Shown here piece after piece: positions 23,678 through 35,385 of a stretch of DNA of 64,000 nucleotides; position 1 is the first letter of the stretch; each line of letters opens with the position of its first letter. The notes below the pieces were generated by a model that was not told the DNA's origin, ran no database searches, and saw only the letters and a list, made by a program, of their open reading frames with translations. A program made the position numbers and the translations under genes. This stretch comes from Acidovorax sp. Its GTDB lineage: Bacteria; Pseudomonadota; Gammaproteobacteria; Burkholderiales; Burkholderiaceae_C. Where the stretch lies: assembly GCF_021287135.1 (NCBI RefSeq), contig NZ_JAJTBB010000031.1, positions 62,001 through 126,000 on the forward strand, written 5' to 3'.

Positions 23678-25096
23678 ATGTTTTGCCTCCCTGCCCTGAC
23701 TCCGGCCCTGACTCCGGCCCTGACCCCGGCCCTGACCCCGGCCGCATTCCGCCGCCGCATCCTCCCATGGGCCGCCGCGCTGGCCCTGGCCGGCTGCGCC
23801 ACGCCGCCTCCCACCGTTGCGCCCGCCGCGCGGGCCCCGCTGCCGGCGCCGGCTCCCCAGGCAGAACACCCGGCCACCGCCACGCCCCCCGCTGCGGAAC
23901 TTGCCGAGCCACCGCAAACCGCTGCGCACCGGCAGGGTTTCGACCGCTGGAAGGAGGCCTTCCAGGCCCAGGCGCTGCAGGCGGGCATCCGCCCGGACAC
24001 CGTGCGCGGCGTGCTCGGCCGTGCCCAGTGGCAGCCCCGCGTGGTCGAGCTGGATCGCGCCCAGCCCGAATTCACCCGCACCCCCTGGGCCTATCTGGAC
24101 AGTGCCGTCTCGCCGCAGCGGGTGGCGCAAGGCCGCGCCAAATTGGCCGAGCATGCGGCCACGCTGCAGGCTGCGTCAGACCGCTACGGGGTGCCCGCGG
24201 CGATCATTACCGCCATCTGGGGCATGGAAAGCAACTACGGACAGAACTTTGGCTCGTTCCGCACGGTGGACGCACTGGCCACGCTGGCTTACGAAGGCCG
24301 GCGCCGCGCCTGGGCACAAAGCGAGCTGCTGGCCGCGCTGCGCATCATTGACCAGGGCGACATCGCGGCCGACCGGATGATGGGCTCGTGGGCTGGCGCC
24401 ATGGGGCACACGCAGTTTCTGCCCTCGGTCTTCCTGCGGCACGCGGTGGACGGTGACGGCGACGGGCACCGGGACATCTGGGGCAGCGTGCCCGACGTGG
24501 CGGCATCGACCGCGGCGTTTCTGGCAGGCGAAGGCTGGCGCAAGGGCGAACCCTGGGGCACCGAAGTCCGCCTGCCCGCCGATTTCGACTACGCGCGGAC
24601 CGAACTCACTGTGCGGCAAAGCCCCGAACAATGGGCGGCGCAAGGGGTGCAGCCCGTCGGTAGCGGCGCCCTGCCGGCACTGGACGGCGCCTCCATCCTG
24701 ACGCCGGCCGGCGTCCGCGGCCCCGCATTTCTGGTGGGGCACAACTTCCGCACCCTGCTGCGCTACAACAACGCCGTGACCTACGCGCTGGGCGTGGCGC
24801 AGCTGGCGCAGCAGATCGAAGGCGGCGCGCCCATCGTCGGCGCCTGGCCGCGGGATCTACCGGCGCTGTCCACCGCGCAAATCAGGGAGTTGCAAGCCGC
24901 CTTGAACGCCCGCGGGTTCGACACCGGCGCTCCCGACGGCGTGCTCGGCCCGGCCACGCGTGCCGGCCTGCGGCGTTACCAACAAAGCGAGGGGCTCCCC
25001 GCCGACGGCTATCCAACGGCGGAGCTGCTGGCCCGGCTGCGGGGCACGCCGGCCGCCGCGCTGCCTGCAGAACCGCCCGCGCCGCTAGTCCGCTGA
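23678..25096 (+). CDS. mltB: Lytic murein transglycosylase, MltB family lipoprotein
   Basis: 472 residues. Cleaves peptidoglycan to 1,6-anhydro products at the outer membrane. A lipobox LALAGC places the lipidated Cys at residue 40. The catalytic domain (about 85-385) has IWGMESNYGQ with catalytic Glu184, then MGSWAGAMGHTQFLPS and HNFRTLLRYNNAVTYAL. A C-terminal peptidoglycan-binding module (about 393-455, AALNARGFDTGAPDGVLG) follows. The N-terminus is odd: four exact LTPA repeats precede the Arg-rich start of the signal peptide. ATG 23678 is the only usable start in frame before the signal peptide. Confidence 0.92.
   Translation: MFCLPALTPALTPALTPALTPAAFRRRILPWAAALALAGCATPPPTVAPAARAPLPAPAPQAEHPATATPPAAELAEPPQTAAHRQGFDRWKEAFQAQALQAGIRPDTVRGVLGRAQWQPRVVELDRAQPEFTRTPWAYLDSAVSPQRVAQGRAKLAEHAATLQAASDRYGVPAAIITAIWGMESNYGQNFGSFRTVDALATLAYEGRRRAWAQSELLAALRIIDQGDIAADRMMGSWAGAMGHTQFLPSVFLRHAVDGDGDGHRDIWGSVPDVAASTAAFLAGEGWRKGEPWGTEVRLPADFDYARTELTVRQSPEQWAAQGVQPVGSGALPALDGASILTPAGVRGPAFLVGHNFRTLLRYNNAVTYALGVAQLAQQIEGGAPIVGAWPRDLPALSTAQIRELQAALNARGFDTGAPDGVLGPATRAGLRRYQQSEGLPADGYPTAELLARLRGTPAAALPAEPPAPLVR
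23695..23742 (+). repeat. 12-base tandem repeat x4 in the MltB signal region
   Basis: CCTGAC(T/C)CCGGC is repeated four times in frame and encodes LTPA each time, ahead of the signal peptide core. Two copies have T and two have C at the seventh base. Prone to slippage by whole codons. Confidence 0.9.
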
Positions 25097-25130
25097 CGGC
25101 GCCCTCGTCCTTTGTTGACGCAGGGACCGC

Positions 25131-25388
25131 TTACCCCCGCGCGCCGCCGTGCTCGGCGTCGGAATGCAGCGCTTCGCTGAACTGGTCCACCACCATGGCC
25201 CAGGGCGCGTCGGCCTTGAGCTGTTCGACCAGGAACGTGCGCTGGGCGTCAGACCAGTAGGGCGCGTCCCCCAGCGCCACTTCCGTGGGCAGCTGGTGGC
25301 TCTTGATGAACTGCGCAATGCCCTGCTCGCTGGCATCCAGGCCCAGTTGCAGGAAGAGATTGGTCATGGTGGGGTCCACGGTGATCAT
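25131..25388 (-). CDS. DUF2789 family small protein
   Basis: 85 residues with the family text MTNLFLQLGLDASEQGIAQF then YWSDAQRTFLVEQLKADAPW. The function is unknown; it appears soluble and helical. ATG 25388 has a strong AAGGAG about ten bases upstream. It ends 34 bases after the convergent MltB gene. Single gene; nothing nearby suggests a role. Confidence 0.85.
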   Translation of the reverse strand: MITVDPTMTNLFLQLGLDASEQGIAQFIKSHQLPTEVALGDAPYWSDAQRTFLVEQLKADAPWAMVVDQFSEALHSDAEHGGARG

Positions 25389-25641
25389 GGCAGAAGCTCC
25401 TTGGAACGAAATGTAGGGAGGGGCCACGGCAAGCGCAAATGCCTGCAGGGCCGGTGCCGGAAACATACCAGCTTGCACACGGCAAACCCGGGCCAATAGC
25501 CTCCGCAAGGCACTTTTGCCGCAAGTTGCGCGTTCGCCGCAGGGCATATCGCGCCGGGCTCCGGCCTGCAGTCGGGGCATTGGCTGACAGCCGCGTGCGC
25601 CGCTGCGCGGCGGACTCCCACAGAAAGCCCAGCGCAAAAAA

Positions 25642-25667
25642 AGCCAGCCATCTTGGGATGGCTGGCT
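25642..25667. terminator. Bidirectional intrinsic terminator after clpA
   Basis: AGCCAGCCATC-TTGG-GATGGCTGGCT is an 11-base perfect stem flanked by an A run on the left and TTTT on the right. It therefore terminates minus-strand clpA (stop at 25736) and can also stop plus-strand transcripts. It lies in the 347-base gap (25389-25735) before the DUF2789 gene, where I see nothing else. Confidence 0.85.
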
Positions 25668-25735
25668 TTTGGGACCGGCGCCCTGGCTGGCAACACCGCC
25701 AGGCCTCTTGCCTGGGGGGCATGCCGCCCGCGGGT

Positions 25736-28087
<2,352 letters not shown>

Positions 28088-28146
28088 TTGAGAACTCCTT
28101 TGTGCTTGCGTGGAAGGGATAACTCTAGATCGGGATCAAAGACCTG

Positions 28147-28506
28147 TTATTCAACAGGCTCACTGACACATTGCAGTGGGTGGCCCGCCTTGACGGCGGC
28201 GTCAAGCACCTGCTCCACCTTGGTGGCGGCCACGTCGCGGGAATACACCCCGCACACGCCTTTGCCGTCCAGGTGGATCTTCAACATGATCTGGGTGGCG
28301 GTTTCGCGGTCCTTGCTGAAAAACTCCTGCAGCACCACGATGACGAACTCCATGGGCGTGTAGTCGTCGTTGAGCATGACCACCTGGTACATCTGCGGCG
28401 GCTGGGTCTTCCGGGTGCGCCTTTCGAGCACGACCGAACCGCCGTCATCCTGCGCGGGCCGGGTCACGGGCAGCGCGGTGGGGGGCGAAGGTGGTTTTGT
28501 TGCCAT
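28147..28506 (-). CDS. clpS: ATP-dependent Clp protease adaptor ClpS
   Basis: 119 residues. Delivers N-degron substrates to ClpA. The core contains [20 protein letters not shown], whose Asn-Asp pair and following Met form the N-end-rule pocket, then [20 protein letters not shown] and [10 protein letters not shown]. The N-terminal 30 residues are a Pro-rich flexible arm, as needed to enter ClpA. MATKPPS at 28506 is chosen; the frame extends upstream through non-family sequence. Co-directional with clpA and probably co-transcribed. Confidence 0.95.
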   Translation of the reverse strand: MATKPPSPPTALPVTRPAQDDGGSVVLERRTRKTQPPQMYQVVMLNDDYTPMEFVIVVLQEFFSKDRETATQIMLKIHLDGKGVCGVYSRDVAATKVEQVLDAAVKAGHPLQCVSEPVE

Positions 28507-28637
28507 GAAAATCATTCTAGCGATCCGCGCAGCGTGCTGCCGAGGAAGAAAACTGGCGTCGATCGGCATTTATTCAAGTCGCCGGCCTGCTGTGCGGGCG
28601 AATCAGCGTCCTCGCCAGGGGCCGCACCAGGGCCGCG

Positions 28638-31600
28638 TCACTCGTACACCACCGTGGCCGAGCCGCTGCCCGCCTGGGCCGTCCAGGCGGCCAGGGCGGC
28701 ATCGCTGGGGTAAAAGCGGGCGCTTTCGCCCAGTTGCAGTTCTGCCACGGCCGCAGCGTCGTCGGCGGTGCAGCGCACCCCCATGCGCACCCGCAGCCCA
28801 TGCACCAGCTCACCCTCGGCCACCTCCTCGCGGCGCGGCGGAAATTCCTTGACCAGCCGCTGCACGTCCGGGCCCTTGTCCTGGACGGCGATGTGCAGGT
28901 ACTTGCCGAAACGGCAGCGCGCCCCGGCCAGATCCCACACCTGCTGCACCTTGACCCGCAGACCGCCGCTGAAATGGTCCATCTGCAGCCGGCCCATCAC
29001 CACGATGAACTCGTCCTCCTTGAGTTGGTTGCGGTAGGTGTTGAGCAGCGCCTCGTCCGCGGATGCTTCGATGACGCCGGACTTGTCGTCCAGGCGGAAC
29101 AGCCCGAGCTTGCCGCGCTGGCCGTTGATCACCCGGAAGTCGCTGACGATGCCGGCAAGCACCTGCGGCTCGCGGCTGTCGAGCAACTCATCGATGGAGG
29201 TGCGCACGAAGCGCCGCACCTCGGTCGCCACTTCATCGAACAGGTGGCCGGACAGGTAGAACCCGATGGCCGTCTTCTCCTGGGTGAGCCGCTCCTTGAT
29301 CCCCCACGGGAGCACGTCCACCAGATCGGGCTCCTGGGTGCTGGAGCCGTGGGCGTCTTCGCCCATCATGTCGAACAGCCCGCCCTGGTTCACGTTGGCC
29401 AGCGTGGCTGCGGCAAAGTCGAACGCGCGGTCGATGGACGCCACCAGCGCGGCCCGGTTGAGGTGGATGGCGTCGAAAGCGCCCGCCTTGATCAGGGCCT
29501 CCACGGTGCGCTTGTTCATGCGGGCCTTGTCCACCCGCACGCAGAAGTCGAACAGGCTCTTGAACGGCCCCTTGGTGGAACCCTGCGGCCCCTCGCCCCG
29601 CCCCTCGCGCGCCGCCACCATGGCCTCGATGGCCTGTTGGCCGGTGCCCTTGATGGCACCCAGCCCATAACGGATCACCTTGTCCGTCACTGGCTCGAAG
29701 CGGTAGTTGCCGCGGTTGATGTCCGGCGGCTCGAAGGTCATGCCGAAATGCTTCACCGCGTCTTCGTACAGCACCTTGAGCTTGTCGGTGTCGTCCATTT
29801 CCACCGTCATGTTCGCGCAGTAGAACTCGGCGGTGTAGTGCACCTTGAGCCAGCCGGTGTGGTACGCCAGGAGCGAGTAGGCCGCCGCGTGCGATTTGTT
29901 GAAGCCGTAGCCCGCGAACTTCTCCATCAGGTCGAACACCTCGTCGGCCTTCTCCTGGCTGATGCCCTTCTCGGCAGCCCCCTTGCGGAAGATGGCGCGG
30001 TGCTCGGCCATTTCCTCGGCCTTCTTCTTGCCCATGGCCCGGCGCAGCATGTCGGCGCCGCCCAGGCTGTAGCCGCCCAGGACCTGCGCGGTCTGCATCA
30101 CCTGCTCCTGGTAGACCATGATGCCGTAGGTCTCGGAGAGCACCGGCTCCACCAGCGGGTGGGGGTAGATCACCTCCTCCTTGCCGTGCTTGCGGTTCAC
30201 GAAGCTGGGGATCAGGTCCATGGGGCCCGGGCGGTACAACGCGTTCAGGGCGATCAGGTCCTCCAGCCGGCTCGGGCGCGCCTCTTTCAGCATGCCTTGC
30301 ATGCCGCGGCTTTCAAACTGGAACACGGCTTCGGTCTTTCCCTCGGAGAACAGCCGGTAGGTGGGGCCGTCGTCCAGCGGAATGTTCTCGAACGCGAAGT
30401 TCTCCTGGCCCTTGTGGCGCTTCATGATGAATTCGCGCGCAATCTCCAGGATGGTGAGCGTGGCCAGCCCCAGAAAGTCGAACTTCACCAGGCCGATGGC
30501 TTCCACGTCGTCCTTGTCGTACTGGCTCACGGCCGATTCGCTGCCGGGCTGCTGGTACAGCGGGCAGAAGTCGGTGAGCTTGCCCGGCGCAATCAGCACG
30601 CCCCCGGCGTGCATGCCGATGTTGCGCGTCATGCCTTCGAGCTTTTGCGCCATCTCGATGATGGTCTTAACGTCTTCTTCCTTCTGCACGCGCTCGTAGA
30701 GCATGGGCTCCAGCTCCAGCGCGTAGTTGTTCTTGTCACCCTCTTTCTTCACCTCGGGCGGATAGGCCAGGGTGTACGACATGCCGGGCTTGCCCGGCAC
30801 CAGCTTGGAGATGCCGTCGCAAAAGGTGTAGCTCATGTCCATGACGCGGCCAACGTCGCGGATCGCAGCCTTGGCCGCCATGGTGCCGAAGGTGGCGATC
30901 TGGCTCACGGCGTTCTTGCCGTATTTCTCCTTCACATAGTCGATAACGCGGTCGCGGTTGCTCTGGCAGAAATCGATGTCGAAGTCGGGCATGGACACCC
31001 GCTCCGGGTTCAGGAAGCGCTCGAACAGCAGGTTGTACTGCAGCGGGTCCAGGTCGGTGATCTTGAGCGCGTACGCCACCAGCGAGCCCGCGCCGGAGCC
31101 CCGGCCCGGCCCCACCGGGCAGCCGTGGGTCTTGGCCCACTGGATGAAGTCCCCCACGATGAGGAAATAGCCCGGGAACCCCATCTTGAGGATGGTGCCC
31201 AGCTCGAATTCCAGCCGCTCCACGTAGCGGGGGCGCTGCTTGTCACGCTCCGCTGCGTCGGGGAACAGGTGCGCCAGCCGCTCCTCCAGCCCCTCAAAGG
31301 ACGCCACCCGGAAATACTCTTCAATGGGCATGCCGTTGGGCGTGGGAAAGTCGGGCAGCCGCGGTTTGCCCAGCACCAGCGTCAGATTGCAGCGCTGCGC
31401 GATTTCGACCGTGTTTTCGATGGCCGACGGCACATCGGCGAACAGGGCCTGCATTTCCGCCGACGACTTGAAATACTGGTCGCGGGTGAACTTGCGCACG
31501 CGGCGCGGGTTGGCCAGGATCTCACCCTCGGCAATGCACACGCGCGCCTCGTGGGCCTCGTAGTCGTCGGCGGTGGCAAACTGCACCGGATGCGTGGCCA

Positions 31601-32177
31601 CCACCGGCAGGGCCAAGCGCGCCGCCAGCTGGGTGGCCGCAACCACGTGGCTCTCATCTTCAGCGCGTCCGGCACGCTGCAATTCGATGTAAAAGCGGTG
31701 CGGAAACATGCCCGCCAAGCGCAAGGCCACCGTTGCGGCGCCTGCCTCGTCGCCCTTGAGCAAGGCCTGCCCCACCGGCCCGGCCTGGGCGCCGGCCAGC
31801 ACGATCAGCCCTTCGGACAGCTCCTGCAGCCACGCCCAGGTGCACAGCGCCAGGTTCTTGACGATATTGCGCGTCCAGGCGCGCGCGAGCAGTTCCGACA
31901 GGTTCAGGTAGCCCTGCCGGTTCTGCACCAGGACCAGCAGGCGTGACGGGGTGCCGCCGGCTTCCTCGGGCTCCAGGTAGATTTCCGCGCCGAGGATCGG
32001 CTTGACGCCCTTGCCCCGCGCTTCCTTGTAGAACTTGATGCCGCCAAACAGGTTGTTGAGATCGGTGATGGCCAGGGCGGGCTGCCCGTCCTTGGCGGCC
32101 GCCTTGGCGACCTCGTCGATGCGGGTGGTACCGTCCACGACGGAAAATTCGGTGTGCAGGCGCAAGTGAACAAACAT
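28638..32177 (-). CDS. dnaE: DNA polymerase III subunit alpha
   Basis: 1179 residues: the replicative polymerase. An N-terminal PHP domain starts FVHLRLHTEFSVVDG. The palm has the catalytic PDFDIDF near residues 397-403, then the fingers (GMHAGGVLIAP, YQEQVMQTAQVLGGYSLGGA). The tail has a helix-hairpin-helix region (KAGAFDAI) and an OB domain (LAGIVSDFRVINGQRGKLGL). The ATG at 32177 gives MFVHLRLH; an ATG three codons earlier (32186) would add MPG, and neither has a clear ribosome-binding site. The clpS gene follows 131 bases downstream on the same strand. Confidence 0.97.
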   Translation of the reverse strand: MFVHLRLHTEFSVVDGTTRIDEVAKAAAKDGQPALAITDLNNLFGGIKFYKEARGKGVKPILGAEIYLEPEEAGGTPSRLLVLVQNRQGYLNLSELLARAWTRNIVKNLALCTWAWLQELSEGLIVLAGAQAGPVGQALLKGDEAGAATVALRLAGMFPHRFYIELQRAGRAEDESHVVAATQLAARLALPVVATHPVQFATADDYEAHEARVCIAEGEILANPRRVRKFTRDQYFKSSAEMQALFADVPSAIENTVEIAQRCNLTLVLGKPRLPDFPTPNGMPIEEYFRVASFEGLEERLAHLFPDAAERDKQRPRYVERLEFELGTILKMGFPGYFLIVGDFIQWAKTHGCPVGPGRGSGAGSLVAYALKITDLDPLQYNLLFERFLNPERVSMPDFDIDFCQSNRDRVIDYVKEKYGKNAVSQIATFGTMAAKAAIRDVGRVMDMSYTFCDGISKLVPGKPGMSYTLAYPPEVKKEGDKNNYALELEPMLYERVQKEEDVKTIIEMAQKLEGMTRNIGMHAGGVLIAPGKLTDFCPLYQQPGSESAVSQYDKDDVEAIGLVKFDFLGLATLTILEIAREFIMKRHKGQENFAFENIPLDDGPTYRLFSEGKTEAVFQFESRGMQGMLKEARPSRLEDLIALNALYRPGPMDLIPSFVNRKHGKEEVIYPHPLVEPVLSETYGIMVYQEQVMQTAQVLGGYSLGGADMLRRAMGKKKAEEMAEHRAIFRKGAAEKGISQEKADEVFDLMEKFAGYGFNKSHAAAYSLLAYHTGWLKVHYTAEFYCANMTVEMDDTDKLKVLYEDAVKHFGMTFEPPDINRGNYRFEPVTDKVIRYGLGAIKGTGQQAIEAMVAAREGRGEGPQGSTKGPFKSLFDFCVRVDKARMNKRTVEALIKAGAFDAIHLNRAALVASIDRAFDFAAATLANVNQGGLFDMMGEDAHGSSTQEPDLVDVLPWGIKERLTQEKTAIGFYLSGHLFDEVATEVRRFVRTSIDELLDSREPQVLAGIVSDFRVINGQRGKLGLFRLDDKSGVIEASADEALLNTYRNQLKEDEFIVVMGRLQMDHFSGGLRVKVQQVWDLAGARCRFGKYLHIAVQDKGPDVQRLVKEFPPRREEVAEGELVHGLRVRMGVRCTADDAAAVAELQLGESARFYPSDAALAAWTAQAGSGSATVVYE

Positions 32178-32370
32178 GCCGGGCATTGTAGAAACCCCGG
32201 CGCCTCCGGCCGGCGTCGGGCGCTACGCCGGCACCTCCTGCCACCCGAAGGCCGCCGCTACAATGCCCCTTTGCGCCCGGAAGCCTGCCGTGCCCTGTTG
32301 CACAGGCCTTCGAACAGGTGCGGAGTCATCTCGCACTCCTGTTTCCCTTTTTTGCTGAAAGCTGCCTGCG

Positions 32371-33171
32371 ATGCTGCGTGCCCCATCATTGCCCCTCGTT
32401 TCCGCCCTGCTGGCGGCCGGTCTGCTGGCTGGCTGCGCCGGCACCACCGAAGACAAAACGGCCAACTGGAGCCCCAACCGTATCCATTCGGAGGCCAAGG
32501 ACGAACTCAACAGCGGTGCCTACGACAAGGCGGTTCCGCTGCTGGAAAAGCTGGAAGGGCGTGCCGCCGGCACGCCGCTGGCGCAGCAGGCTCAGCTCGA
32601 CAAGGCCTACGCGCAATACAAGGGCGGCGAAAAGGCCCAGGCCATCGCGACGCTGGACCGCTTCATGAAGCTGCATCCCGCCAGTCCCGCCCTGGACTAC
32701 GCGCTGTACCTGAAGGGCCTGGTGAACTTCAACGACAACCTGGGGCTGTTCTCCTTCATCTCGCGCCAGGACCTCTCCGAGCGCGACCAGAAGGCCGCCA
32801 AGGATTCGTTCGAGTCCTTCAGCGAACTTGTCACCCGCTTCCCGGATTCGCGCTACGCGCAGGATTCCCGCCAGCGCATGACGTACATCGTCAATTCCCT
32901 GGCGCAGTACGAAGTGCATGTGGCGCGGTACTACTACCAGCGCGGCGCCTATGTCGCGGCCATCAGCCGCGCGCAGGTGGCGCTGGCCGACTACCAGGGC
33001 GTGCCCGCATTGGAAGAAGCGCTGTACATCCTGATCCAGTCCTACGACGCGCTGGGCATGACCCAGCTGCGCGACGACGCGCGCCGCGTCATGGACGCGT
33101 CCTACCCCCAGAGTGCCTACCTGCACGGCGGCTTCAAGGAAAAGTCGGATCCGTGGTGGAAGTTCTGGTAA
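32371..33171 (+). CDS. bamD: Outer membrane assembly lipoprotein BamD
   Basis: 266 residues. Essential partner of BamA in outer-membrane protein insertion. The signal peptide ends LLAGC (Cys22). Five TPR-like helical repeats follow (LNSGAYDKAVPLLEKLEG; YKGGEKAQAIATLDRF; SFESFSELVTRFPDSRYA; YYQRGAYVAAISRAQVAL; EALYILIQSYDALGM), ending WWKFW. Divergent from dnaE with a 193-base gap. Its last 38 bases overlap the end of the convergent helicase gene. Confidence 0.95.
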   Translation: MLRAPSLPLVSALLAAGLLAGCAGTTEDKTANWSPNRIHSEAKDELNSGAYDKAVPLLEKLEGRAAGTPLAQQAQLDKAYAQYKGGEKAQAIATLDRFMKLHPASPALDYALYLKGLVNFNDNLGLFSFISRQDLSERDQKAAKDSFESFSELVTRFPDSRYAQDSRQRMTYIVNSLAQYEVHVARYYYQRGAYVAAISRAQVALADYQGVPALEEALYILIQSYDALGMTQLRDDARRVMDASYPQSAYLHGGFKEKSDPWWKFW

Positions 33172-35188
33172 GCGCCTGAAGAGCTGCCTGGAAGTCGGCT
33201 TCAGACTCCAGGCGCCGCATCGGGGGCAGCGCCGCCAGCAGGCGTTTGCCGTACCCCATACGCACCAGCCGGACGTCCCCCACCACCAGAATGCCCTGGT
33301 CGGTTTCGCGCCGGATCAACCGCCCCGCGCCCTGCTTGAGCGCCACGGCGGCTTCGGGCAAGGCGTAGTCTTTGAAGGCACTGCCGCCCGACTGCTCGAT
33401 CTGCTGCGTGCGCGCCTCCACCAGCGGATCGCCCGGCGGCGGAAACGGCAGCTTGTCGATCACTAGCAGCTGCAGCGCGTCGCCCGGCACATCAAACCCC
33501 TCCCAGAAGGTGGCGGACGCCACCAGCACGCACCCGCGGCCACCTTGGTCGCCCCCCTCGCGAAAGCGCTCCATGAGGTGGCGCTTGGGCCACTCGCCCT
33601 GCACCAGCACGTCCAGCAGGCCCGGGGCGCCGAGGCGCTCCTTCAGCAGGTCGCCCAGGGTGCGCAGCGCCTTGAGCGTGGTCGTCAGCACCAGGGTGCG
33701 CCCGCCCAACTGCAGCGCGGCTTCCCCCACCCATTGCGCCAGCACGGCACTGTGCGACGGGTCCGCCGGCGACGGCAGGTGGCGGGGCACATACAGCGCG
33801 GCCTGGGCGGGGTAGTCGAACGGGCTGGCCACGCGCAGGATTTGCGCGTCCGTGAGCCCGGCCCGCTGGGTGAACCAGGTCAGGCGCTCGTCATGGCCCA
33901 GGGTGGCAGAGGTGAAGACCCAGGCCCGGCCCGGCGCCTGCCCCGACGGGAGTTGCGCGGGCCACCCGTCTGCGTCGGCGGGGGCGTCCGGCGCCTGCAG
34001 CAGCCGTGTGCGCAAAGCCTCTGCAATGTCCAGCGGCGACTCCGCCAGGCGCAGCTGCAGGCCGACCTCCAGCCAGCGCACCGCGTCGGGGCGGCCGGGC
34101 CCGGCAAACCGGGCCAGGCGCGCCAGCAGGTCGCCGGCACGTTCGTACAGACGCACGAAGTCGGGCGCAATCTCGCTGACGGTATCGAGCGCCTCCTGGG
34201 CCTGGGCCACGGCCAGGGCCGTCCGGCGCAGCGCCGTGGTCCACGCTTGCGGCTCCAGGCCCTCGGGGGCCTCGCCGGTCCACCGCAGGCGCGCGCTGCC
34301 TCGCGCGGCGCCGGCGGCCAGCCGCAGGTCTTTGGCCGCCAGGTCCACCCCGCCCGCCAGGCCCGCCCAGTCCGCCAGGCCGCGGGCCAGCTGCAGCCCG
34401 CTGGCGAGCAGGTCGCGGCCGAAGTCCGCCAGCTGCCCCGTGGACAGCCCCACTCCCAGAAATTGCACGCCGGTTTCATTGATCTGGTGCGCTTCGTCGA
34501 ACACCACCACGCGCACGGTGGGCAGCAGTTCGGCCATGCCCGATTCGCGCACGGCCATGTCAGCAAAGAACAAGTGGTGGTTGACGACCACGATGTCCGC
34601 CGCCAGGGCCTCCCGCCGCGCCAGATGCACATGGCATTCCTTGAAGCGCGGGCACTGCGCGCCCAGGCAGTTTTCGCGCGTCGACGTGACCAGCGGGATG
34701 ACCGGCGATCGCTCGTCCAGCCCGGCCAGCTCGGCCAGATCCCCCGAACGGGTACTCTGCGCCCATTGCTCCACCTTGGCCAGCACGCGGGCCACGGCGG
34801 GTTCCGCACCGCCTTCAGCGTGGCGCGCCCGCTCCAGGCGGTACAGGCACAAATAGCTGCCCCGGCCCTTGAGCAGTGCCGTGCGCACCGGCACGCCCAG
34901 GGTCTGCACCAGGCGTGGCAGGTCCCGCGCAAACAGCTGGTCCTGCAAGGCCTTGGTGGCCGTCGACAGCAGCACCCGCTCCGCGCTCAGCAACGCCGGC
35001 ACCAGGTAAGAAAACGTCTTGCCCACGCCCGTGCCCGCTTCCACCACCAGCACGCCGCCCGCCTCGATGGTCTGCGCCACCGCCTCGGCCATCTCGGTCT
35101 GCCCGGCGCGGGGCTGGAAGTGCGTGTCCGCCCGCGCCAGCACGCCATCGGGCGCAAACGCCTCCTGCACCATGGCCACCAGCGACAT
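33134..35188 (-). CDS. dinG: ATP-dependent helicase, DinG/YoaA (XPD-like) family
   Basis: 684 residues. 5' to 3' iron-sulfur DNA helicase. Walker A VVEAGTGVGKTFSYLVPALL lies near residue 50 and DEAH in VVVFDEAHQINETG. Four Cys of the iron-sulfur domain are visible between them (GSYLCLYR; ENCLGAQCPRFKECH). The C-terminal RecA domain ends QGAGRLIRRETDQGILVVGD. MSLVAMVQEAF at 35188 is the start; upstream frame is not family-like. Whether it is DinG or the YoaA subfamily is unclear, though the length and motif spacing suit YoaA. The stop lies inside the 3' end of bamD. Confidence 0.93.
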   Translation of the reverse strand: MSLVAMVQEAFAPDGVLARADTHFQPRAGQTEMAEAVAQTIEAGGVLVVEAGTGVGKTFSYLVPALLSAERVLLSTATKALQDQLFARDLPRLVQTLGVPVRTALLKGRGSYLCLYRLERARHAEGGAEPAVARVLAKVEQWAQSTRSGDLAELAGLDERSPVIPLVTSTRENCLGAQCPRFKECHVHLARREALAADIVVVNHHLFFADMAVRESGMAELLPTVRVVVFDEAHQINETGVQFLGVGLSTGQLADFGRDLLASGLQLARGLADWAGLAGGVDLAAKDLRLAAGAARGSARLRWTGEAPEGLEPQAWTTALRRTALAVAQAQEALDTVSEIAPDFVRLYERAGDLLARLARFAGPGRPDAVRWLEVGLQLRLAESPLDIAEALRTRLLQAPDAPADADGWPAQLPSGQAPGRAWVFTSATLGHDERLTWFTQRAGLTDAQILRVASPFDYPAQAALYVPRHLPSPADPSHSAVLAQWVGEAALQLGGRTLVLTTTLKALRTLGDLLKERLGAPGLLDVLVQGEWPKRHLMERFREGGDQGGRGCVLVASATFWEGFDVPGDALQLLVIDKLPFPPPGDPLVEARTQQIEQSGGSAFKDYALPEAAVALKQGAGRLIRRETDQGILVVGDVRLVRMGYGKRLLAALPPMRRLESEADFQAALQALTRTSTTDPTFP

Positions 35189-35385
35189 CAGCCGGCCCCT
35201 TGCGGTGCAACGCCGGCAGACCACGGCCGGTAGCGCATTTCAAGCGGGCCAGAAAAGGATGGACAAGGGCGGAAGGTCAAGGCAGGGGCGATGGAATGGC
35301 AAAAAGCCGACAGGCCAGCAGATAATAAAGGCTTGGCCCTTTGCGCGCGCTCCGTTGGCCCCGCGCCCGCCCCACAATCACCAGC

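Noticed and set aside
28734-31946. 1070-residue plus-strand frame opposite dnaE, and a 955-residue frame opposite odhA (41208-44075)
   Set aside because: Low-complexity His/Gly/Val/Gln text, a codon-bias artefact. The opposite strand carries full-length DnaE and OdhA.
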